A stretch of DNA of 64,000 nt from Buddleja alternifolia (taxonomy: Eukaryota > Streptophyta > Magnoliopsida > Lamiales > Scrophulariaceae), in NCBI GenBank assembly GCA_019426215.1, contig CM033397.1:29452480-29516479 (forward strand), written 5' to 3'. Made by a program: the position numbers and the translations under genes. Positions 36,213 to 46,901 of this stretch are shown in pieces (the first letter of the stretch is position 1; each line of letters starts with the position of its first letter). The notes under the pieces were generated by a model. It was not told where the DNA came from. It saw only the letters and a program-made list of their open reading frames with translations, and did no database searches.

Positions 36213-37079
36213 GTGTAAAATGTGATATGTTTTATTTTGAGAAAATTGATGTGATATGCTTTATTTTTTTGTTGTTGAAAAATGTGTATCGATGAGGTCT
36301 TTAGATAAAATTTTTTATAAACATATTTTAGTCAAACTTGTCGATTTAAAAAGCAAAAGCGAAAGCGAATAATAGGCAAAGTGTATTTTATTTTGTAGAT
36401 TGTGTTAATTTTGAATTAGAATATGTATTAATTTGACTCTTGATATTGAATATTGATAGATGAAGTCATTTTAGTTGTTGGAAAAATTATCTAATCATGA
36501 ACAGTGAATTTTTTTAAAATTTTTTCGCCCTTTTTTCATGATTTTTCAAAAATAAGCTCTTTTCTTTTTTCAAATTTCGCAAATATATAAATAAAAAATA
36601 AGATTTTTTTCCTGAAAAGATCTGGCATGCACGTCCATCCATATGCGTTATCAGAGAAGATTTATTAAAAACTGATTTTTCAAGTATGGGTATTACATCC
36701 AATTAAGCCCTCCTCTAACCTCGACCTTCGACCAGTCATTGTTACTTTTTTATTTTTATTTTTTTGGAAATGGTAGTAATCATGTCATTAATAAAATCTG
36801 AACAGTAAGCAAGTCATGTCATCAAGTTCCTTTCATGTACCAATTTTGTCCTTTGTTTTGAGTCCATTTCTTTGGGATAGCCACAAGATGAATTGATGTC
36901 TTGCAACTGGACCCTTGCCCCACACAAGTTTCCCCCACACTACCACATCAAAATTAATGTTCCATGGCATGTGTCTGTATAGAGAGTTTTCCATCTATTT
37001 ATTATACACCACATCCACTACCTCCATAATTGATCCCTAACATGAATCATCCTTTTTCAGAACTAAGAATCAAATCCCT
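36213..37079. other. Intergenic stretch, no gene seen
   Basis: AT-rich DNA with no supportable coding region. The upper end may include degraded 3' sequence of the LINE relic. Confidence 0.5.
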
Positions 37080-37870
37080 TCCTGCACCCATACTTAAGCA
37101 TTCACCCATTTGATCCATAAGAAGTCAGCTTTTGATGCAATAGTCTACACTTGTTTAAAAATTGCAGCAGTGTTCCATGTGCTCAAAGATATTATGCCTA
37201 TTCCTCCTTCCCTCTTAGGTAAACATAAATCCCTCAATCTTGGTAATGGCACGTAGCTTTCCCACACTCAACAACAAAGTTCTGAAAATTTTCTCTACTT
37301 CTTGCACCACAATTAGAAGCGAAGAGAAAATTTGACTCCAAAACTTTTGAATTCCAAATAGCACAGATTTAATGAGAAGAGTTCTGCGTGCAATGATTTG
37401 CCAGTCCATGATGTTATTCTGGTCATAATTTTCTCAATCAGTGGTCTGGAATTCCTCACTATCAATCCGGATGAGATCAATGGCGCACCTAAATATAATA
37501 GGCATTCCTCCCTCAGTGTACCGAGTTGATATCAAAATTTGGCCCTTCAAATCCTCATCAACATCGCAAACAATATCTTACTTTTGTCTAAATTTGCTTT
37601 CAAACTAGATACCTCAGAAAATTCTTCAAAACATTGCTTCACTTGTTTAATTGATTGGACCTCTCACTTACTGGACAACATAAAGTCATCAGCAAAGCAT
37701 ATATTAACTAACCCCTTCTTCTACATTTTGGGTGAAAATGAAACTGTGGACTCTTTTGTATGGCCTTGAATCTCCTTGACAAATAATTCATCACTAGGAC
37801 AAAAAGATAAGATGACATTGGATCACATTGCCTAATTAGACCCCTTTTCCCTTTGACAAAAACCAAAGCT
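37080..37870 (-). pseudogene. LINE (L1-type) reverse transcriptase relic
   Basis: On the minus strand, from high to low coordinates, I see RQCDPMSSYLFVLV (family RQGDPLSPYLF), then ICFADDFML with the catalytic FADD at 37685-37696, then VSSLKANLDKSK, LLYLGAPLISS, ARRTLLIKSVLFGIQ(K)FW, NTAAIFKQ and FLWIKWVNA. This is the standard order of the plant L1 reverse transcriptase C-terminal half. Stop codons and frame changes interrupt it, and the endonuclease is absent, so it is a dead 5'-truncated copy. Confidence 0.85.
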
Positions 37871-38344
37871 GAACCCTTGGATCATAATGGAGAAACAGGC
37901 AGTAGATACATAATGCATGATCATCTAAGTAAAATGTACAGGGAATCCATAGGTTAACAAAATCGTTACTTTATTTTTCCATCCTATTGATTTCCTCTTT
38001 TTTTTCTTTATAGTTATTGTGGTGAATCCTAGTTCATGCACAGCAGAAAGAAAAACATATCCGAATTCACAAGTTGGATCGCTTTTGGTGTTTAGTAATT
38101 TTTCTAATAAAAATTTACTAACCTTTTTGTAGAATACGAATTCTTGTCTTCAAGGCAGCAGCAATCCCAGATTCCTGCTTCTAGATATCATCAAAAAATT
38201 TTTTTTGAAGAAAATTCCACTTCCTCTGGCTTTATGGAGGCTGACAGCTAAGAGGTAGGGGCGAGAGTATTTTTTCTCTTATCTTGTTATGGAGTAAGGT
38301 TATGAGAGATTTTTTTTTTGATAAGAAGGTTATGAGAGATTACT
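37871..38344. other. Intergenic stretch, no gene seen
   Basis: No coding region or recognised repeat, apart from a short local duplication of AGGTTATGAGAGATT near 38300-38340. Confidence 0.5.
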
Positions 38345-38730
38345 TAGGCAATGTTTGGTTATGTTTTGGACTTATCTGACCAAATAGTGTTTGGTTCACA
38401 CAATATTTCGTCAAAAATGCACTATTTTTTTTGTCCAAAAAAACATAATTATTATTTTCCATCTTACTATACCTACTTTGTCCCTACTCTATTTGCTCTC
38501 TCTCACTTTCAATCATTAACAGACAAAAGTTTTATGATTTGACTGCTACAGTAACTTTTGTTCCCTCTGGAAACAAAACCAAACATTATCTCACAAAAGA
38601 AACACACCAAAAAACCAACTCCCAAGATAAAACCAAACACAATCCCATCAAAAGTGCACGTGTCCCCATAAATATTTGGTCCAAAATTCTCACCCAAATA
38701 TCATTCCAAAACATAACCAAACATAACTTT
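38345..38730. mobile_element. Tourist/Harbinger-like MITE
   Basis: The left end GCAATGTTTGGTTATGTTTTGGA and the right end, inverted (GTTATGTTTGGTTATGTTTTGGA), match over about 20 bp. The inner arms repeat words such as GTGTTTGGTT and ACCAAACAC in inverse. A possible TTA target duplication flanks it, which would fit PIF/Harbinger, but the exact ends are uncertain. Confidence 0.65.
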
Positions 38731-38739
38731 AGCTTTTGA

Positions 38740-40075
38740 CATTAAGCTCTTTGTATTTAAATGAGATGATGGACTTGGAATTAGTTAATTTCTTGAGTCT
38801 ACCATCATCATCATACACGCCTATTTGACTTCCTAGTGGACTAAGTTAACTTTCAACTTAGTTCACTTATTAATTAAGATCAACATATATTAATCTAATT
38901 AATATACGATATTAACTAATAATTATCCAAATTAATTAATCCAATTATTAATTTAGACTTACAGGAAAATAATAAATCAATCTAATTATTTATTATTAAT
39001 TTATTTCAATTAATCTAATTAATTAAATAAATAAATTTGTTCATCAAATGACAAATAACCTGAATAACCTTATTTGATAACTAGAGACTTTCTTAACTTG
39101 ATTCCTTGAAAGCGCGACTCTCTATGTTTGTTTCAATTGGCAATGGGAGAAAACCAAGGATGTGAGTGTCAGCTAGCCAGACTCGTGGACTCACATCGAA
39201 ACCTAATTGAGATTAAAACAATTTGATCAATACGAACCTTTTGGTCACAGACACCATGTGAGTATAAGCCTTTCACTGTAACATCCTAATGGAGTGAGAG
39301 TTATGGAATGTGTCAAATTCACAAGACTGGATGTTGTGCTTAATAAATTATAGTAAGATGAAATTATCAAACTACCCGTCGTGTTCCACATGAGTTAGTT
39401 TTCCTGCTTTGGCCAAAAACTTATAATTTTATTTACCTATGATCACATAGGACGTTAACTCGATTACTACTTGAGACGATGAATCCCCAATTGGCAGTCA
39501 CCAAACAATTGTTGCTTGCCCACATAGATCGTACTTTGAGGTCGATCCCACCAAAGGGTGTATTGGATATAACTACTCTAATAACAAGTCTAGTGTCACA
39601 AGCACAATTTTCGTGACTCCTCAGGTTTAAGGTTCACGCACACTACAGTGACCAGTGATCTAATCATTGAGTAAATACCTATATGATTGAACTACGACGA
39701 ATTATGTTTGAATATATCGATTATATTGATATATCTACGACATAGGATCCCACTATTACCTGGTGACTGACTGACCTTGTCAGAGCCGTTGTTATACAAG
39801 TCTGGTTATAATTCCCAATTAAGACTCTTCCACTTGCAAACTCTGTTTAAGTAATCAAGGAATTGACGCTTCTAGTGTCCATCTCCTTAATCCTTAAGGA
39901 GTAGAAGCTCTCTCTTGATTACTTGAGACTTAAATGTTCAATACTTGTTAATGTCATTAAGATTTATAGAATAAATATAAAATTGCCTTTTATTCTATAG
40001 AAGTTGTTTGTACAACATAAAGGTAAAAACCCTATACAATCTAATTTCGCGTTGGCATCGAGGGCATAATCCTAG
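38740..40075. other. Unclassified repeat-like stretch
   Basis: No coding region. The part from about 39100 to 40070 has the texture of an LTR or large non-coding retroelement: conserved-looking phrases (GGATCCCACTATTACCTGG, CAGGTTTAAGGTTCACGCAC) but no partner copy in the window. It ends against the Copia element near 40080. Confidence 0.35.
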
Positions 40076-40137
40076 GCGAGTTTGAGTTACCTAGATTTGG
40101 GCATATTACCAAACCACATAAAATCAACTGGACGCCG

Positions 40138-40295
40138 TCTGGTGCCAGGCTTCGCACGACGGCCCCTGGATGCCAAGACTGGGGTGCCTGCGCACTGTGT
40201 GCCTCGCCCAGCAACCTCGAAATATGCCTTAGTCACTTTTCCTTCTTTCCTTTGTCAGTTCCTTGGTACTTTGACTCGTCTCCACACACGACCCA
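40138..40295 (-). repeat. Truncated 3' LTR of the Copia element
   Basis: It shares with 44500-44664, in direct orientation, blocks such as GCCTTAGTCACTTTTCCTTC, CAG(C)AACCTCGAAAT and TCTCCACACAC. Read on the minus strand, the purine-rich CTCCCGGGAGATTCATGGG just before it resembles a Copia polypurine tract. The LTR breaks off after about 158 bp. A short inverted fragment of the same LTR family (TTTGAGTTACCTAGATTTGG) adjoins at 40080. Confidence 0.65.
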
Positions 40296-40404
40296 TGAAT
40301 CTCCCGGGAGACTAAACTCATAGTAGAAACACAACCTTTTCTTCAAACACTAGGATCCTTACTTCTCCAAGTAAAAGCACTCTCCCCCTAGCATAAGTCG
40401 GCCT

Positions 40405-43400
40405 CCTCATCTTAGAAACTCGAGGCTAACTGAGGCCATGCAAAGCCTCAGTTTCTCGGTGGTGACCCCATTTATCAACATGTCTGCCGGATTCTTCGCT
40501 CCCAAAATCTTCTTCAATTCCAAAGTCCCACCATCAATCATCTCCGGAATTCCTCGAGTGAAAAAATGGATTCTTCGCAAGACAAATCGCACTTTGACTA
40601 TCACTATAAAGTGCACAATCCTTTTGTTCCTTGTCAATTTCGCTTAGAAAATTTTTCAACCAAACCTTTTCTTACTCAGCTTTTGAAATAGCTATGTACT
40701 CGGTTTCGGTTGTAGAAAGTGCTACACACTTTTGTAGCCTTGACATCCAACTGATTGCTATGCCAACCAAAGTGTAAATATAGTCCGAGGTGCTCTTTTA
40801 ACCATCTTGGTCACCACCTAAGTCAACATCCACAAAGCCCTCTAAAGTGACACTATTATACTTAAAACTGAAAAGACATATCTGATGTGCCTTTCAAATA
40901 CTCTAGGAGCCATTTCACTACTTCCCAATGCCGTAAACCCATCAAAATTCCAATGGCAGAGGCATAAGGAACCTTTGCTATCTTTTCTCGCTCCTCATCA
41001 GTTTTAGGTGATTGTTTTGTACTTAGTTTGAATTAACTCCCCAAAGAAGTGCTTCTAGATTTTGCATCATTAATAGCAAATCTATCAAGTACCTTATGAA
41101 CATATCTTTCTTAAGTCAGGTTGAGGCTCCCACTCGACCTATCTCGAATAATTCTCATCCCGAGAATCATATTTGCACCCCCAAGTCCTTCATCTCAAAC
41201 TCACTTGACAAGTGTTGTTTCAGCCTTTTGAATTCTCCCATATTAGACCCGGCAACTATCATGTCATCGACATACAAAAACAAAATTTATGTAGCAATCC
41301 CTAAACTTCTTAAAATAACAACAGTGGTCCATTTGACACCTAGTAAATCCATTACCATCCATAAAGGTGTCAAATCTCTTGTACCACTGTCTCGGAGCTT
41401 GTTTTAATCCGTACAATTTTTTTTTGTAGTTTGTACATAAGGTTTTCCTTTCCAGTCTCCAGAAAGCCCTCTGGTAGAACCATATAAATATCTTCCTCCA
41501 AATCCCCATGAAGGAACGCCCTTTTTACATCCAACGGCTCAAGATGTAAATCCTCTGCAGCAATGATACTCAGCACCATTCTAATGGTGGTCAACTTAAC
41601 AACCGGCGAAAATATTTTTGTGTAGCCAGTCCCTTCCTTCTGTTGGAACCTTTTAACTTCCAACCTCGCCTTGTACCTCTTACTATCATCTGGCTCATCC
41701 TTAACCTGGGAGACCCACTTGTTCTGCAAAGCCCGTTTTTCCTCCAGTAACTTAGTCAACCTCTAAGTCCTATTGTTCTCAAGCGAGCTCATCTCATCTT
41801 TCATAGATAGATCCCACTTGAGAGAATCTCCTACACTCATTGTGTCCTTGTACAACTCAGGCTCACCCAAAACCGTCAAAAGTAAATAGTGTAAGGAAGG
41901 AGAATACCTCATGTTTGGTTTAGGATTTCTGCTCGATCTTCTCAATGTTAGTACTGGAGTCTCCAGATCTTCCTCAATTCTATTCTTAGTGTCATTTTTC
42001 ACAACCTCATCTAGAGTGGTCTCTTCCAATATCGCATTTGGTTTCTCATTATCCTCAGTCTCTGCCCTAAGTCTATCCTTGTAAAGAACCTTCTCATTGA
42101 ACGTAACATCTTTATGTCATATGTCCTTGTTGTTTTGGTAATCCTAGAACCGATAGCCAAAACTCTCACCTCTATAACTAACAAAGATGCACTTCTATGC
42201 TTTAGGATCCAACTTATCTCTATCATCAAAACTACACAAGACATAAGATAAACAATCAAAAAAATTTAAATGCGATAAAGTTACCCCCTTTCCAGACCAA
42301 ACTTCCTCCGAAATTTTGAAGTCTAATGATACTAAAGGTCCCCAATTGATGAGGTAAGCCGCCGTGAGCACTGTATTAGCCCAAAACATCTTTGGCAACC
42401 CGAAGTAGAGCCTTGTGCTCCTAGCCTGCTCATTTAAAGTCCTATTCATCCACTCTGTAATCCCATTCTGTTGCGGAGTCCCCCAAATGATCTTGATCAT
42501 CTTGATCCCATTCTCTATACAATAATCTTTGAATTCTTGACTATCATACTCTTTGCCATTATCCGACCTCAAACTCTTCAGTCTTCAACTAGTCTTATTA
42601 TCGACTTTCGTCTTCCACTTCTTAAAGGTAACTAAACACATTAGACTTATTTTCCAGAAAATAAACACCTACCTTTCGAGTGGAATCATCTATAAAGGTG
42701 GCATAGTATCTCGATCCTCCAAGATAATGTCCGGATGCTGGTCCCCGTACATCGGTATGCACAAGCTCCAATTTCTCTGCCTTCGGGTCTCTTCTCATCC
42801 TGGAGAATCTCACCTTTTCCTGCTTCCCAAGTACACAGTCTTCGTAAATACCCAACTCAACTGTCTTTGAGATTGGATGTCATGATTCTCATTCCCTTGT
42901 CACCCATATGTGCAAGTCGTCATGCCATAAATGCATATCCTCTGTGGCCTCGATTGCAGCTAACGAGTCCCTTTTTTATCTCCGTAGTGCACAAAGTCCC
43001 GAACTTCTTACCACGAGCCACTACCATATTTTCTTTGGTAATTTTCCATACACCACCACCAAACACTGTGGTGTAACCATCACTATCAATTTAACTTATC
43101 GAGATCAAATTCTTCCTCAACCCCGAAACATGCTCACATTCTGCAGTTTTAACTGCATTCCCTGTGCCGTCATTATCACAACATCAACCTTACCAACAAT
43201 TTCCAAGGGTTCGTCATTTTCAAGAAAAACCTTTCCAAATTTTCTAGAAATGTAATTTGTTAGAAAATTCTTACACGAAGTAGCATGAAATGACACATCT
43301 GAGTCTAGTACCCATTGGTCAATTGGACTTTCATTACAGCAAAGCAACGCAACTCCGACATCTTATGCTACTGCATTTTCTTGTTCATGTTCCCGATTTT

Positions 43401-44184
43401 GATTTTGACCTGCCTTTTCTGGACAATCCATCCTGTAATGACCTTTTCTACTGCAGCCCATCCTTGTGCGGTTTTAACTTTCCTGGTCCATTTGACTCGT
43501 TCGACCTCTATCCTCCTGACCACCTCGTTGAACACTTCTCACTATGCTTTCTGCACTCAATGCAGCAGATGTAAATTCTCATGATTCCCTTCGGCCAATA
43601 TCCTCGCTCAAAATCAGATCTCGAATCTCCTAAGATTGCAACTTCCTTTGGACAGACGAACTACTCACAGTAGTTACTGTCGTACTCTAACTTTCCGGCG
43701 AAGAAGACAACAGAATTAAAGCCTTTACCTCATCCTCAAAATATATATCAAGCGAACTCAACCGAGTGATGAAGACGTTGAATTCGTTGATATGATTTGT
43801 CATGGATCCGCCTTCAGTCATCCTTAAATTGAATAAATGTCTCATTAGATAAACTTTATTAGATGTGGATGGCTTCTCATACATGTTGGACAGAAGCAGT
43901 GGTTTTCTCTTCCAAGATGTTAAAGCTATTTTTCTTGATAACGTCAGCCGGATAACCCCCAAAGCTTTCTTATCCAACAATTCCCAATCTACGTCTTTCA
44001 TCTTTTCAGGCTTCTTCCCCAACAATGGTTCATGGAGTTTCTTCTGGTACAGATAATCCTCCATCTGTATCCGCCAGAATCCGAAATCTTTTCCATCGAA
44101 CTTGTCAAATTTTACTTTACCATCTTCAGCCGCCATTGATTCACATAGATCATCGTGCTCTTGATCCCAGTTATTAGGAATCAA
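40405..44184 (-). pseudogene. Ty1/Copia gag-pol, broken
   Basis: In minus-strand order, gag (43687-44184, likely start at the MAAEDGKVKF methionine) carries KFDGKDFGFWRIQMEDYL. The protease block (43117-43347) has WVLDSDVSFHAT where the family has DSGAS, so the catalytic neighbourhood is altered. Integrase (42195-42855) has LELVHTDVRGP, RSDNGKEYDS and TPQQNGITEWMNRTL, so all three acidic residues can be placed. Reverse transcriptase (41090-41760) has NKWVSQVKDE, DVKRAFLHGDLEEDIYM, YGLKQAPRQWYKRFD and YVDDM (41263-41274). The RNase H end (40407-40637) has KNPADMLINGV and KLRLCMASV. Many frameshifts and stops separate these blocks. Confidence 0.9.
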
Positions 44185-44214
44185 TGAGCATAAAAGAAAT
44201 TAAAATCTAAATAA

Positions 44215-44664
44215 GGCGAGAAAATTAGACAACGATTTTACGTGATTCGACAATTTGCCTACATCCACGGACCTATGCTAGAGAGATTTTATTAATCTTA
44301 TGAGAGAGATCAAGTTACAATGAAAAAAAATCATCTACTTATATGTTCTACACTTGGAGACTAAGATACAAAGACCTAGATCACATAGGTAACTCAAACA
44401 TGCCAAAAATAACCCAAAACCACGTCAAAAACTCGCCTACAGCTCTTAGTGCCGCACCCAGACACGAGGGAAGGCGCGCCACTATGGTGCCTGGGCACCA
44501 AGATGGGGGCGTCTAGGCTCCGTGTGGCGCCCATCTTCACACGGCAGCGCTTGGGCACAAGGACGGTGTGCCTCCCCCAGCAGCCTCGAAATGTGCCTTA
44601 GTCACTTTTCCTTCTTTCTTTTATCAATTCCTTGGCACTTTGACTTGTCTCCACACACAGCCCT
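44215..44664 (-). repeat. 5' LTR and leader of the Copia element
   Basis: Its outer part is directly repeated at 40138-40295. Its inner part, from GATTTTACGTGATTCGACAA to CACTTGGAGACTAAG, recurs in inverse at 15068-15240. The outer boundary near 44664 is set by the end of similarity with the other LTR at TCCACACACAGCCC. No clear tRNA primer site was found beyond it. Confidence 0.65.
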
Positions 44665-45685
44665 TTTAAATCCAATCACAAAAATAATATCGATAACACA
44701 TGGGAATTTTATATTAAAAGTTCAAGGAATTAGCATTTAGTAACTCCCTATGATTTGGATCTAGTCATTGAATATTAAAGACATTATATATAACATGGAA
44801 TATAAATAATATTGATTAACACCTTGATACTTTTAAATCACCGACTCTTCAAATATGAGATATATCATATATATGATAAACTTTGGGAAAAATTGCACTT
44901 TCAAATTGCACTTTAATTTGGTTTCTTGAAGCCTAGGAAAGAGAGAGAAAAGGTAAAAGAAAAAAAATAGGAAAAAACATATTTAAAACTAGGGGTAGTT
45001 TGCAAGTTTTACATAACTTTTGAGGGTCTTATGCAATTTTAAGAAGTTGAGTAATGGTTTCTGCCAAATTATTAGCGCCCAAGACTCAATGTGGAATGAA
45101 ATTTCATCATGTGAGATTAAATGTGCAAGTCTCGTAAAGTTTCGAACCAATAGTGCACGCAGAGTTATTTTAGTAAGGAGTTGCTTAGATTCTATGGTCG
45201 GAAATTAGTTTGGGAGGACATATTTGCCCTTAGTCAAAGAAATCCAGGGAGTTATTTCTCTGGAGTATGGTTTCGAGGGTGCAAATTGACAAAGTGTGCA
45301 TGTGTTTTTTTTTTTAAGGTGCAAAATGCTTTCAACTCGAATTATACATATATTAGTATATTACAGGGAGTCAAATTGATTTTATTTGAATGTTGAATAT
45401 GTATTGAGAAATTAATTTAAATATTTTTTATTATGCAGTTTCAAAATGTTACTTCAATACTTTTGCAGTAGTATTTCACAGCAAAATAAATTCCATTAAA
45501 GCAGAACACTAAATCTGTCAAAAAATGCAAAAAATTCATAAGAGATCGCACTCTTCGATATGTTTACCATAGTGAATCAGACTTTCAAATATGGAGAGAG
45601 GAACTATTAGATACTTGAAATCTATTCAGATTGTCTAGTATTTCCTATATTAATACTCCTAAATTACATATAATCTTAACCCACA
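44665..45685. other. Intergenic stretch upstream of the SPH gene
   Basis: AT-rich, with no supportable gene. It contains the SPH promoter at its lower end. Confidence 0.5.
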
Positions 45686-45690
45686 AACTA

Positions 45691-45699
45691 CTATAAAAG
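45691..45699 (+). promoter_or_regulatory. TATA box of the SPH gene
   Basis: CTATAAAAG lies 78 bp before the ATG at 45770, a normal spacing for a plant core promoter with a ~45-nt leader. The SPH pseudogene has a comparable CTATAAAG about 60 bp before its ATG. Confidence 0.65.
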
Positions 45700-45769
45700 A
45701 GTAACTCAGTCCCACACATCATACATCCCAAGAATTAAACAAAACCACAAAAACCTAATTCCAAAAACT

Positions 45770-46192
45770 ATGACTCGAATCTTAGCCAAAACCTTATTAG
45801 CAGTTTTCATCCTTTATTCTGTCACAATTCTCAAAGCATCATCTTGTTTTCCGACAAAAGAGTTTACAGTCTATATACTTGATAAACTTTCTAATACTTC
45901 TTTACCCTTAAAATTTCATTGTGCATCGCGCAACAACGATCTTGGCAATCACACACTTACGACGCTTAATTACTACTGGAGTTTCACTTTTTGTGATAAT
46001 TTTTTCAAGAACACATTGTTCACCTGCGATTTCTCTTGGGGTTCGAAGCATCAAGGTTTTAAAGTTTTTACTTCGAAATTTGGAAAAAAAGAATGTAATG
46101 ATGGTAATTGCCGTTGGACTGCGAAAAACGATGGTTTTTATTTTGACGATGGTGCAAATCCAGTCAAAAAGTACGATTGGTTAGGATGTTAA
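45770..46192 (+). CDS. S-protein homolog (SPH), intact secreted protein
   Basis: It is a 140-residue single-exon protein of the plant self-incompatibility S1 family (small secreted proteins; only the poppy founder has a proven role in pollen rejection, and most SPHs have no known function). Residues 1-25 form a signal peptide with hydrophobic core LLAVFILYSVTIL. The mature part has seven cysteines (26, 51, 75, 86, 109, 114, 140). Family motifs are HCASRNNDLGNHTL (50-63), YYWSFTFCDNFFKNTLFTC (68-86) and DFSW. Possible N-glycosylation sites are N42 (NTS) and N60 (NHT). The length fits the family. Its stop is about 50 bp from the left end of a CACTA transposon, so the 3' UTR and poly(A) signal may come from the transposon. 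Expression and partner are unknown. Confidence 0.92.
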   Translation: MTRILAKTLLAVFILYSVTILKASSCFPTKEFTVYILDKLSNTSLPLKFHCASRNNDLGNHTLTTLNYYWSFTFCDNFFKNTLFTCDFSWGSKHQGFKVFTSKFGKKECNDGNCRWTAKNDGFYFDDGANPVKKYDWLGC

Positions 46193-46259
46193 AACTTTTA
46201 CATTCGTCTGCAATTTTTCCCCTTTATTTTCCCAAAAGCACACTACGTACAAGAAAAAC

Positions 46260-46680
46260 ATTGATTAGCAAGGAATGTAATTCAATGCTAAACAACCAAT
46301 ATTTGTTGGTAATTCACATTAGCTACAAAATTATCAACAAATAGGTTTTGTTCTTATATCGCTTGTAAGTAAATTTTAGGAACAAAGAGTTTTGTTGGTA
46401 AATTTGGCAACAATATTTACCTACAAATAATTTAGTTGGTGATCATCAACAAAAATTGCCTACAAAAGTCTTCCTTCCGAATTTGGAAGGAATGACTTTG
46501 TTCCTAATCTTTAGCAAGCAAACAATTTGTTGGAAATTTTGATGGTAATATATTCGAAATATTATAAAAAATATTATTCAACAACAAACATTTTTGTTCC
46601 TAATTTCAAAATTAGAAATCACCAACAAACATTTGTACCCCTAATTTTGTTGCTAAATATATCCAATAATTTCTTTTTAA
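46260..46680. repeat. CACTA subterminal repeat array
   Basis: Words related to GTTGGTAA, TTTGTTCCTAA and AACAAA recur more than ten times in both orientations, often forming local inverted pairs. In En/Spm elements such arrays bind the TNPA protein and are needed for excision and promoter control. Confidence 0.7.
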
Positions 46681-46901
46681 ATATTTTTCAATTATAATTA
46701 ATATCAATTAAATAATAATATAATAGTAATATACATAAAATGAGTTTACCAAAATAAAATACCAATATAATAATTATAAAATGTCATACATAATCACATG
46801 TAGATAAAATCATGAATGTAAAATATCTTGTTATAACATATAACTAAAAGTTCTACACGAATTCAATCAAGATAACAAATGCAATAGGAGCGAGCAATGG
46901 A

